Notes under the pieces: model-generated | Databases searched by the model: none | What the model saw: the letters and a program-made list of their open reading frames with translations, nothing else | Told to the model about the DNA's origin: nothing | Part shown: positions 1 to 6,934 of the stretch, one piece after another | Layout of the letters: each line of letters starts with the position of its first letter | Numbering within the stretch: the stretch's first letter is position 1 | NCBI GenBank assembly: GCA_020425885.1 | Contig: JAGQRA010000268.1 | Span: forward strand, 1 to 8,881 | Length of the DNA stretch: 8,881 nucleotides | Direction: 5' to 3' | From: Planctomycetota bacterium | Lineage (GTDB): Bacteria > Planctomycetota > UBA1135 > UBA2386 | Program-made: the position numbers and the translations under genes

Positions 1-168
1 CCAGGCGTCCTGCACCGCGTCGCGTGCCAGCTCGGGATCGCGGAGGAAGCGGCCGGCGTGGCGCACCAGGGCGCCATGACAGCGATCGACGAGCACCGCG
101 AAGGCATCGCCGTCGCCGCTCTGGGCGCGCAGCACCGCGAGTTCGAGTCCTGGATCGGAAGCGTGCAT
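1..168 (-). CDS. ECF-type RNA polymerase sigma factor, N-terminal part (cut by window edge)
   Basis: The 56 codons up to the left edge encode the start of a sigma-70 family protein, extracytoplasmic-function type, which would direct RNA polymerase to a set of promoters. What is visible is sigma region 2. Residues about 21-40 (DAFAVLVDRCHGALVRHAGR) match the amphipathic first helix of region 2.1. FLRDPELARDAVQDAW (41-56) matches the conserved pattern in which A-x-D-x-VQ-x-x-[WF] leads into region 2.2, where core polymerase is bound. Region 4 and the remainder lie outside the window. The start was placed at ATG 168-166 because region 2 normally begins within 10-20 residues of an ECF N-terminus. 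An in-frame ATG at 201-199 is a possible alternative that adds 11 residues. Neither has a good Shine-Dalgarno sequence. It lies 68 nt downstream of the selenoprotein gene on the same strand, with a hairpin between them, so co-transcription is uncertain. No anti-sigma factor is seen. Confidence 0.82.
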   Translation of the reverse strand, partial: MHASDPGLELAVLRAQSGDGDAFAVLVDRCHGALVRHAGRFLRDPELARDAVQDAW

Positions 169-216
169 CCGCTCAGTCGTCGCCCGCGACGGCGTCGGCA
201 TTCACGAAATCGCGTG

Positions 217-238
217 GACGCCGGGTTGGCCCGACGTC
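217..238 (-). terminator. GC-rich hairpin overlapping the stop codon of the thioredoxin-like gene
   Basis: In the minus-strand transcript the arms GACGUCGGG and CCCGGCGUC pair over 9 bp (one G-U) around a CCAA loop. The first base of the hairpin is the middle base of the TGA stop (239-237). No run of U follows at once; the next bases are CACGCGAUUUCGUG, which can fold into a second, weak hairpin. It may act as a terminator, a partial terminator before the sigma gene, or an mRNA-stabilising 3' structure. Without a U tract, intrinsic termination is uncertain. Confidence 0.35.
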
Positions 239-1214
239 ACCCCTTGGGTGTTCCCCCGGGCGGCAAGGGTGTCGGCTTCGTGGCAGGTTTCGCCGGCGGC
301 GGCGGCGGCGGCGTCTTGCGCGGCCGTCGCTGCGGCGCCGAGTAGTCCTCGAGATCATCGATCATGGTCCGGACCTCCGCCTCGGACACCTTGTCGCCGC
401 GGCTGCGCCGCATCATCTCGCCGAACCAGGCGCACTCCTCGGGTGAACGCGGGCCGCCGATGTTCTTGCCGTCGGCCTCGGCATTCGACGACACGATCTC
501 CTTGCCGTCGGGATCGAGGATCACCATCCACGGCAGCCCGCCGCCGCGTTCGCCCTTGAGCCGTTCGTTGATCGCCTTGCCGTTCGTGTCGCGATCGACG
601 TCGATCATGACGTCGACCCAGCCCTGCTGGTAGATCGGGGCCGTCTTCGCTCGCCCGAGGAACTCCTCGAGCACCTTGCACCAACCTCACCAGGGCGCGT
701 CGAAACGGATGAAGACGTTGCGGCCGGTCTTCTTCGCCTCGACCAGCGCCGCGGTGAGCTTCTGCTCGGCATCGACCGGCGGGCAGTATTGCGGCTTCAG
801 CTGCTCGAGCAATCGCTGCGCCTGCAGTTCACCGTCGACGAGCAGGTCGGCGGCGGTCTGACGGAGGAGCCGAGTGCGGTCGGCGGCCAACACCATCAGC
901 GCCGGCCGTTGCTTGAATGCATCGTCGAACTTCAGCTCGGTGGCCATCGCGTCGGCGTCCACGCCCTCGAACTGCACGACCTCGAACTCGTAGAGCAGCG
1001 GCCGCCCCAGGGCCTTGCTGCGCCGGCACTGCAGGGCGAGGTCCTGGCCCTGTTCGACGAAGCAGGCCAGCACCCGCTTGTTGTGGACCTTCGCCCTGGC
1101 CAGCGCCGCAGCGAGCGTCTGCAGCGGGTCGGTCTTCGGCGGTGGCGATTCGTCCTGCGCCGCGAGCGCGGTCAGCAATGACAGGGCAAGGGTCGGAACG
1201 ATGGCGCGCTGCAT
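237..1214 (-). CDS. Exported tandem thioredoxin-fold selenoprotein (U-x-x-C), TGA read as selenocysteine
   Basis: Start ATG 1214-1212 has a perfect AGGAGG six bases upstream. The frame is open to TGA 239-237 except for one TGA at 689-687. Read through, it gives 325 residues. Residues 1-20 are a signal peptide (MQRAIV, hydrophobic core, LAAQ end), so the protein is probably periplasmic or secreted. Domain 1 (about 32-140) looks like a degenerate thioredoxin fold: it lacks CxxC, keeps Cys63 near the resolving position, and has a likely cis-Pro at 104. Domain 2 (about 148-290) has FDAPW-U176-GWC179-K, the thioredoxin active site with Sec for the first Cys, then VDVMIDVDRD and cis-Pro228 in GLPWMVILDPDG, as in thioredoxin_7-like proteins. 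A Pro/Lys-rich tail follows (294-325). Likely role: thiol-disulfide reduction or exchange in the envelope; the partner is unknown. A standard gene caller would split it at 687. The alternative is a pseudogene with one TGC-to-TGA change, which is less likely given the exact Sec position and the hairpin downstream. Confidence 0.85.
295..312. repeat. Six GGC trinucleotide repeats encoding a polyproline run
   Basis: Six perfect GGC units on the plus strand are read on the minus strand as CCG codons, giving the six-proline run in the tail of the selenoprotein (residues about 302-307). Such a tract can change length by slippage in steps of one proline without breaking the frame. Confidence 0.8.
652..673 (-). 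promoter_or_regulatory. Candidate bacterial SECIS element
   Basis: The transcript just after the in-frame UGA folds into UGCUCGAGG / CCUCGGGCG, 9 bp with two G-U pairs, around an AGUU loop. The loop begins 23 nt after the UGA. Bacterial SECIS elements are known to be stem-loops inside the coding region right after the UGA, with a small apical loop about 16-37 nt downstream and a G among its first loop bases. This one fits, with G second in the loop. It would bind SelB carrying Sec-tRNA. Folding was done by eye; the bulged U seen in the E. coli fdhF element is not evident. Confidence 0.65.
687..689 (-). other. In-frame TGA, predicted selenocysteine codon (Sec176)
   Basis: The codons around it read GAC GCG CCC TGG TGA GGT TGG TGC AAG, giving D-A-P-W-U-G-W-C-K. 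In Cys homologues of the thioredoxin family this is the WCGWCK active site, so TGA sits at the nucleophilic Cys. Both flanking segments are in the same frame, and the thioredoxin fold is complete only if they are joined. The ATPase, the first permease, the fusion protein and this gene itself end in TGA, so TGA is a normal stop in this genome outside a Sec context. Confidence 0.8.
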
Positions 1215-1220
1215 TGGATT

Positions 1221-1226
1221 CCTCCT
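1221..1226 (-). promoter_or_regulatory. Strong ribosome binding site of the selenoprotein gene
   Basis: AGGAGG lies six bases (AATCCA) before ATG 1214-1212. It sets the start there rather than at the in-frame GTG at 1241-1239, and it places a clean signal peptide at the N-terminus. It is the best Shine-Dalgarno sequence in the window. Confidence 0.85.
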
Positions 1227-1244
1227 GAAGGTGGCGGGCACATC

Positions 1245-1772
1245 CTACTGCAGGATGCGCAGGTAGTCGCGCCACGGACCGACGGCGGCGGCGTAGCGCT
1301 TCGCCATGACCCTGGCGATCTGCGTGACGTGGGTCAGGTCATGCGCGACCCAGGTCGAGAGGTGCTGGCCCAACGTGACCGGGCCGAACTCGGGATGGAC
1401 ACCGCGGCGCTCGAGGTCGGCGACGGTGAGTCCGAGTGACTCGAGTTCGGCGAGACTCTGCCGCCGCGACGCCGCGAACTCGTCGAGCAGCTCACCGATC
1501 TTGCGCGGCGGCCGCGCATCCTGGGCGAAGCGATCGAAGGGCGGGAACGGTTCGCCTTCGCCGCGTTCGAGGATCCAGCGGGTGCGGAACAGCCAATCGC
1601 TGCGTTCGCCCTCGATCAGGTGACCGAGGATGTCGATCGCGTTCCAGGTCCGCTCGCCCTCGGCGCAGCGCAGCCAGACGTCGGGCAAGTCGCGCAGCCA
1701 GGCATCGAGCAGCGGCGGGGTGCGGGACAGCAGCGCGCGGGCAGAGGCGAAGTCGTAGGTGGCTGCCGGCAT
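1245..1772 (-). CDS. DinB-superfamily four-helix metal-binding protein
   Basis: A 175-residue soluble protein with the layout of the DinB/YfiT-like four-helix bundle. The three expected metal ligands are present: His51 in helix 2 (ILGHLIEGE), and His144 and His148 in helix 4 (WVAHDLTHVTQIARVM). GPVTLGQHLSTW (130-141) is the usual lead-in to that helix. Known members of this fold include thiol S-transferases using bacillithiol, mycothiol or glutathione, metal-dependent isomerases, and many uncharacterised proteins; which applies here cannot be told. Cytoplasmic, since no signal peptide is seen. ATG 1772-1770 was chosen because the conserved fold starts soon after it; no Shine-Dalgarno is visible, and a GTG at 1805-1803 is possible. 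It starts 38 nt after the second permease and ends 30 nt before the selenoprotein gene, so it is probably co-transcribed with both. Stop TAG. Confidence 0.8.
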   Translation of the reverse strand: MPAATYDFASARALLSRTPPLLDAWLRDLPDVWLRCAEGERTWNAIDILGHLIEGERSDWLFRTRWILERGEGEPFPPFDRFAQDARPPRKIGELLDEFAASRRQSLAELESLGLTVADLERRGVHPEFGPVTLGQHLSTWVAHDLTHVTQIARVMAKRYAAAVGPWRDYLRILQ

Positions 1773-1810
1773 CGGCGGCGAGGATGTTGGTTTTGGTCCT
1801 GGCACCGTTG

Positions 1811-3061
1811 CTACTCGTAGCGCAGCGCCTCGATCGGATCGAGGCTCGCCGCCTTCCACGCCGGCCACAGCCCGAAGAACAGACCGATGCCGCCGGAGCC
1901 AGCGAAGGCGAACACCCGCGCCCACAGCGGTGTCTCGACAGGCATGCCGGGCAGGGCCATGGCGACGAGCTGCAACAGGCCCTCGGCGACCAGCAGTCCG
2001 AGCACGCCGCCGACGAGACACATGACGACGGCCTCGACGAGGAACTGGCCCATGATGTCGCGGCGCCTCGCCCCTACAGCCTTGCGCACGCCGATCTCGC
2101 GCGTCCGCTCCTTGACCGACACCAGCATGATGTTCATGACGCCGACGCCGCCGACCATGAAGCCGACCGTCGACAACAGGAACATCACCGCCAGCGCGGC
2201 GAAGACGATGCCGTCGAACGCCGCGATCAGCGAGTCGGCGGTACCGATCTCGAAGTTGTCGTCCTCGTCCCAGCGCACCCGCCGGCGACGGCGAAGGACC
2301 TCGCTGATCTCCTCCTTGGCGCTGTCGATCTTGCCGGCGATGGCACGCACGGCGATGAAGTGATCGTCGCGGCCAGGGTAGAAGCGACGCAGCGTGTAGT
2401 ACGGGATCAGGAACAGGGTGTCGTCCTCGTTCTGGCCGCCGAAGGGACCCTCGCGCCGCTTCTTGCAGATGCCGATGACGGTGAACTTGTTGCCGCCGAT
2501 CAGGATCTCCTTGCCGACGCCGCCGCCGTTCGGGAACAGCGCTTCGGCCCCCGCGGCGCCGAGCACGACCACGGCGACGCGATGCTCGTTCTCCTGCTCG
2601 CCGAAGAAACGGCCCTCCTCGATGACGCGGTTGGCGGCCTCGACGTTGTTGGGGAACACGCCGCGGACGCGCGGCGAATCGACCTCCTCGTCGCGGTAGA
2701 CGGCGCGCTTCAGGAACGTCGGCGCGCTGACCCCGGGCGACACCATCTCGACCGACGGGCACAGGTCGCGGATCGCCCAGGCATCGTCGAGCGACAGCTC
2801 CCGGCGCAGCCGCATCTCGCGCGGCATGCGGCCGATGTTCACCAACGGCATCCGATAGACGTAGAGGTTGTTGGTGCCGAACTCCTCGACCTGATCGACG
2901 ACCGATTGCCGGAAACCGTTCAGCACCGACGCGACGGCGACGACGAGCAGGACGCCGATGAAGATGCCGAGCACGGTCAGGAACGACCGCATGCGATTGG
3001 CGACCAGGGTCTCGAACGCGAGCTTGGTGTTCTCGAAGACGGCGAACAGGGTGGCGCGCAT
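1811..3061 (-). CDS. MacB-type ABC transporter permease (second of a pair)
   Basis: A 416-residue inner-membrane permease of the MacB/FtsX family: one N-terminal transmembrane helix (about 27-47, after ANRMRSFLTVLGIFIG), a large periplasmic MacB_PCD domain (about 50-280), then three helices (about 283-312, 341-367, 380-400). The cytoplasmic loop NIMLVSVKERTREIGVRKAV, where the ATPase couples, and the end LDPIEALRYE are family signatures. It shares the fold and these motifs with the upstream permease but differs widely elsewhere, so the two probably form a heterodimer on one ATPase dimer. The start has GGAG six bases upstream inside the previous gene's end, and the gap to that gene is 3 nt. 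Stop TAG. Substrate unknown: drugs, lipids, peptides or lipoproteins are all known for the family. Confidence 0.93.
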   Translation of the reverse strand: MRATLFAVFENTKLAFETLVANRMRSFLTVLGIFIGVLLVVAVASVLNGFRQSVVDQVEEFGTNNLYVYRMPLVNIGRMPREMRLRRELSLDDAWAIRDLCPSVEMVSPGVSAPTFLKRAVYRDEEVDSPRVRGVFPNNVEAANRVIEEGRFFGEQENEHRVAVVVLGAAGAEALFPNGGGVGKEILIGGNKFTVIGICKKRREGPFGGQNEDDTLFLIPYYTLRRFYPGRDDHFIAVRAIAGKIDSAKEEISEVLRRRRRVRWDEDDNFEIGTADSLIAAFDGIVFAALAVMFLLSTVGFMVGGVGVMNIMLVSVKERTREIGVRKAVGARRRDIMGQFLVEAVVMCLVGGVLGLLVAEGLLQLVAMALPGMPVETPLWARVFAFAGSGGIGLFFGLWPAWKAASLDPIEALRYE

Positions 3062-3064
3062 GGT

Positions 3065-4281
<1,217 letters not shown>

Positions 4282-4285
<4 letters not shown>

Positions 4286-5034
4286 GCGCCCTCCGCGCCC
4301 TCGACGAGGGCCGGCCGCGGCGCCGGCGAACGCCGGCCGGTCGGTTCGTCGCTCTCGATGCGGCCGTCCTTGATGGTGACGATGCGTTCGGCGTGGGCGG
4401 CGATGTCGGGTTCGTGGGTGACGACGACGATCGTGTTGCCCTGGCGGTGCAGCCGCTCGAACAGCGCCATGATCTCGGCCGAGGTCTTGCTGTCGAGGTT
4501 GCCGGTGGGCTCGTCGGCGAGCAGCAGCGCCGGCTTCGTCACCAGCGCGCGGGCGATGCTGACCCGCTGGCGCTGACCGCCGGAGAGCTGGTTGGGCCGG
4601 TGGTCCATGCGATCCTGCAGCTCGACCTGGGCCAGCGCCTCGATCGCCAACTTGCGCCGCTCGGCCGGCGACACGCCGCCGTAGATCAACGGCAGCTCGA
4701 CGTTGCGCAGCGCGGTCGCGCGCGCCAACAGGTTGAAGGTCTGGAAGACGAAGCCGATCTCGCGATTGCGGATCCGCGCCAGCTCGTCCTGGGCGAGGCC
4801 GGCGACCGGCGTGCCGTTGAGCCAGTACTCGCCGGCGCTCGGCGTGTCGAGGCAGCCGATCAGGTTCATCATCGTCGACTTGCCCGACCCCGATGGCCCC
4901 ATGATGGCGACGTACTCGTTGCGCCGGATGACGAGGTCGATGCCGCGCAGCGCGTGCACCGTCGTCGATCCCATCGCGAAGGACCGCTTCAGGCCCTCGG
5001 TGCGAATGACGTCCGCTGGTCCCGCGGCAGCCAT
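4282..5034 (-). CDS. ABC transporter ATP-binding protein, MacB/LolD type
   Basis: A 250-residue cytoplasmic ATPase that powers the two permeases. All motifs are intact: Walker [10 protein letters not shown] (46-54), Q-loop Gln98 in FVFQTFNLL, signature LSGGQRQR (150-157), Walker B LLLADEP with catalytic Glu175, D-loop GNLDSKT (178-184) and switch His207 (VVTHEPD). The GNLDSKT and NRxIGFVFQ-FNLL type sequences are those of the MacB/LolD/FtsE-like subfamily. Unlike E. coli MacB, where ATPase and permease are fused, here they are separate proteins. ATG 5034-5032 overlaps the fusion-protein stop by one base (TGATG), which implies coupled translation; no strong Shine-Dalgarno is needed or seen. 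Residues after about 230 are a variable Pro/Ala-rich tail. Stop TGA. Confidence 0.95.
4290..4294 (-). promoter_or_regulatory. Ribosome binding site deciding a GTG start of the first permease
   Basis: GGAGG with a 4-base spacer (GCGC) precedes GTG 4285-4283. There is no suitable ATG nearby at the conserved N-terminus, so this site decides the start. Confidence 0.65.
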
Positions 5035-6500
5035 CAGCGCTTCTTGCGCAGGCGCATGACGTTCTCGCGCTGGCGCTTCTCGTCGACCGCGATGCGATCC
5101 CATTCCTTGAGCGTGCGCAGCTCCTTGATCGGACCGATGACGACGACGTCGCCCGTGGCCAGCCCGTCGAGCACCTCGACGTCCATGTCGCCGATGATGC
5201 CGAGCTTGACCGGAACGAAGCGGGCGCGGCCGTCGCGCATGACGAACACGCCCTCGAGCTCCTCGGTCTTCTTGCGCTCCCCGGCGTGGAGCGGAGGGAC
5301 CAGCGAATCATCGATCGGCTCCGGCGGCGCCACGTATCGATCCTCGGCATCGACCTCGACCTCGCGTGCGGTCTGGGCCTGCAACGGGATGACGAGGACG
5401 TCCTGGCGGACCGCGGTCGTGATGTCGGCGGTCGCGGTGAAGCCGGGGCGCAACGCGGCCGGCGGATTCTCGAGCCGCACCACGACCTTGAAGTCCTTGC
5501 CCTCCTGGCTGGCACCGCCGGTGTTCTCCTGGATCGGGCTCTGGCCGACCTCGGTGACGACGCCGGCGATCTCGAGGTCGCGCATCGCGTCAACCTCGAT
5601 CACGGCCTTGGCCCCGAGCGCCACGGTGACGATGTCGGCCTCGGCGACGCGGATCTCGGCCTCGATGACCGACATGTCGGCGATCGTCATCAGCGTCGCG
5701 ATCGGATTGCTCTGGATACCGGGCACGGCGCGTTCGCCCTTCTCGACGTTGAGCTTGGTGATCAACCCGCTGAGCGGCGCCCGCAGCACGGTCTTGGTCA
5801 GCATGTCGCTGGCCCGCGCCAGCGCCGCCTGCGCCGCGACCACGCGCTGCAGGGCGCCGGCGTGCACCGACTTCGCGGCCTCGACGCGCGAGGCCGCGGC
5901 CTTGACGTTGGCCTCGCCCTGCTCGATCCGCGCCTTGTTCCACTCGAGCTTCTGCTGCGTCAGCCGCGCATCGGCGACCGCCACCTCGTACTCCTCGCTG
6001 CCGAGCAGGCTGCGCTGGAACAGCTCCTCCTTGCGCTTCCACGAAGCATCGGCCCGATCCCGCGTCGTGCGCGCCTGCTCGAGCTCGAGCGCGAGGCTCG
6101 CCAGCACGACCTTCTCGGCGGCCAGGTTGGCCTCGGCGGTCGCGACGCCGACCTCGGCGTTCTTGGCATCGGCCTCGGCCGAGCCGACCTGGGCCCGCGC
6201 CGAATCGACCTCGGATTGCAGCTGCCGGTCCTCGAGTCGCAGCAGGATGTCGCCGACCTCGACGCTGTCGCCTTCGTTGACGTTGACCTCCGTGATGACA
6301 CCGGCGACCTCGGCCTGGATGTCGACGAACTCCTGCGCCTGGATCTCACCGGTCGCGGAGACGATCGAGCGCAGCTCCTCGACGACCTCGGCCTTGGCCG
6401 TCAGCACCTTGGTCGGCTCGGGTGGCTGCAGCGCTTTCCAGGTGGCCCCACCGCCGCCGGCGAGGACAACGACGAGGACGACGAGGGTCTTCTTTTTCAT
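5034..6500 (-). CDS. Periplasmic membrane fusion protein, HlyD/MacA family
   Basis: A 488-residue adaptor linking the inner-membrane pump to an outer-membrane channel. MKKK plus a hydrophobic stretch (5-20) anchors it to the inner membrane. The first half of the barrel-sandwich (lipoyl-like) domain is at about 52-92 ([20 protein letters not shown]), and the second half at about 239-258 ([18 protein letters not shown]). Between them is an Ala/Glu/Gln-rich alpha-helical hairpin coiled coil (about 93-238) that would contact a TolC-like channel. A beta-barrel domain (about 270-365) and a membrane-proximal domain (about 366-470) follow, then a basic tail (KRQREN to RKKR). The start at ATG 6500-6498 gives the proper membrane anchor; the upstream open frame adds 57 residues without family character. 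No clear Shine-Dalgarno. First gene of the operon, just downstream of the Pho-box-like repeat. No TolC-like gene is in the window. Confidence 0.92.
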   Translation of the reverse strand: MKKKTLVVLVVVLAGGGGATWKALQPPEPTKVLTAKAEVVEELRSIVSATGEIQAQEFVDIQAEVAGVITEVNVNEGDSVEVGDILLRLEDRQLQSEVDSARAQVGSAEADAKNAEVGVATAEANLAAEKVVLASLALELEQARTTRDRADASWKRKEELFQRSLLGSEEYEVAVADARLTQQKLEWNKARIEQGEANVKAAASRVEAAKSVHAGALQRVVAAQAALARASDMLTKTVLRAPLSGLITKLNVEKGERAVPGIQSNPIATLMTIADMSVIEAEIRVAEADIVTVALGAKAVIEVDAMRDLEIAGVVTEVGQSPIQENTGGASQEGKDFKVVVRLENPPAALRPGFTATADITTAVRQDVLVIPLQAQTAREVEVDAEDRYVAPPEPIDDSLVPPLHAGERKKTEELEGVFVMRDGRARFVPVKLGIIGDMDVEVLDGLATGDVVVIGPIKELRTLKEWDRIAVDEKRQRENVMRLRKKR

Positions 6501-6576
6501 CGGGGCAGGCAGCGGGTGGACGGGGTCACCCGGGGGGAGCGGCAGAGGTAGCCACCGGGCCTGAGAATCTGCCGCG

Positions 6577-6594
6577 ATGACATTGGCATGACAT
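6577..6594 (-). promoter_or_regulatory. Pho-box-like direct repeat upstream of the efflux operon
   Basis: On the minus strand it reads ATGTCAT-GCCA-ATGTCAT: two identical 7-mers 11 bp apart, one helical turn. The E. coli Pho box is CTGTCAT-N4-CTGTCAT, so each half matches at 6 of 7 and the spacing is exact, but the spacer is not AT-rich. It ends 76 bp before the fusion-protein ATG, with a weak -10-like GATTCT (6569-6564) seven bases downstream. It would bind PhoB or another OmpR-family response regulator. Confidence 0.45.
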
Positions 6595-6627
6595 GGAAAC
6601 CGGAAGAAGTCGCCCCGTCCAGAGCCG

Positions 6628-6640
6628 TGGCATAGTGCCA
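6628..6640. promoter_or_regulatory. Dyad TGGCA-TAG-TGCCA, possible operator
   Basis: A perfect 5-bp inverted repeat around a TAG centre in the divergent spacer, 34 bp upstream of the Pho-box-like repeat relative to the pump operon. Short symmetric sites like this can bind a dimeric repressor or activator. At this length chance is not excluded. Confidence 0.25.
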
Positions 6641-6934
6641 TGGTTGACGGGCGCGCCTGGCGCAGCCGCACCGGCCCATGCCATGGTGCAGAGGGCGAAG
6701 CGTCGGCGCCGGCGTCATCGGGAGGCAGTTCCCATCGCGGCCCAGCCGACTCGGCGTCTGCACCCGGGCCGGGATCATGCGCGCATGGACCGCGTCGGCC
6801 ACCCCGAGATTCGCAGACCGGCCCCCCCAGGCCTCACCGTATGCCTGGACTGCGGGCCCGAATGGGCCACCTCGTCCCAGCCTACCGGCCCAGTTCCGAG
6901 TCACGGGTCAGCGACCACTGGCTCTCTCCCACCA

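Larger units (their letters stand above)
6501..6934. other. Divergent intergenic region, no gene
   Basis: The 434 bp between the efflux operon and the kelch-protein gene must carry the promoters for both. I see no convincing coding sequence: the open frames here are short and have no family character. It holds a 7-bp direct repeat (6577-6594), a dyad TGGCA-TAG-TGCCA (6628-6640) and a dyad GGCCC-GAAT-GGGCC (6855-6868). No clear sigma-70 promoter could be placed for the plus strand. Confidence 0.7.

Noticed and set aside
687..689. TGA as a sign of a pseudogene or of a reassigned genetic code
   Set aside because: Only one stop interrupts the frame, it sits exactly at the catalytic Cys, the coding character continues unchanged after it, and a SECIS-like hairpin follows. 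Reassignment is excluded by TGA stops at the ends of the neighbouring genes. A single sequencing error cannot be fully excluded.
4393..6564. Plus-strand open frame of about 723 codons opposite the ATPase and fusion-protein genes
   Set aside because: It is Ser/Arg/Ala-rich without motifs; the minus-strand proteins there have full, motif-complete matches.
6644..6649. TTGACG as a plus-strand -35 box
   Set aside because: No -10-like sequence occurs 16-18 bp downstream, and it lies almost 300 bp before the kelch-gene start.
6855..6868. Dyad GGCCC-GAAT-GGGCC upstream of the kelch gene
   Set aside because: Five-base GC-only arms are expected by chance in sequence this rich in GC, and nothing else supports a site.
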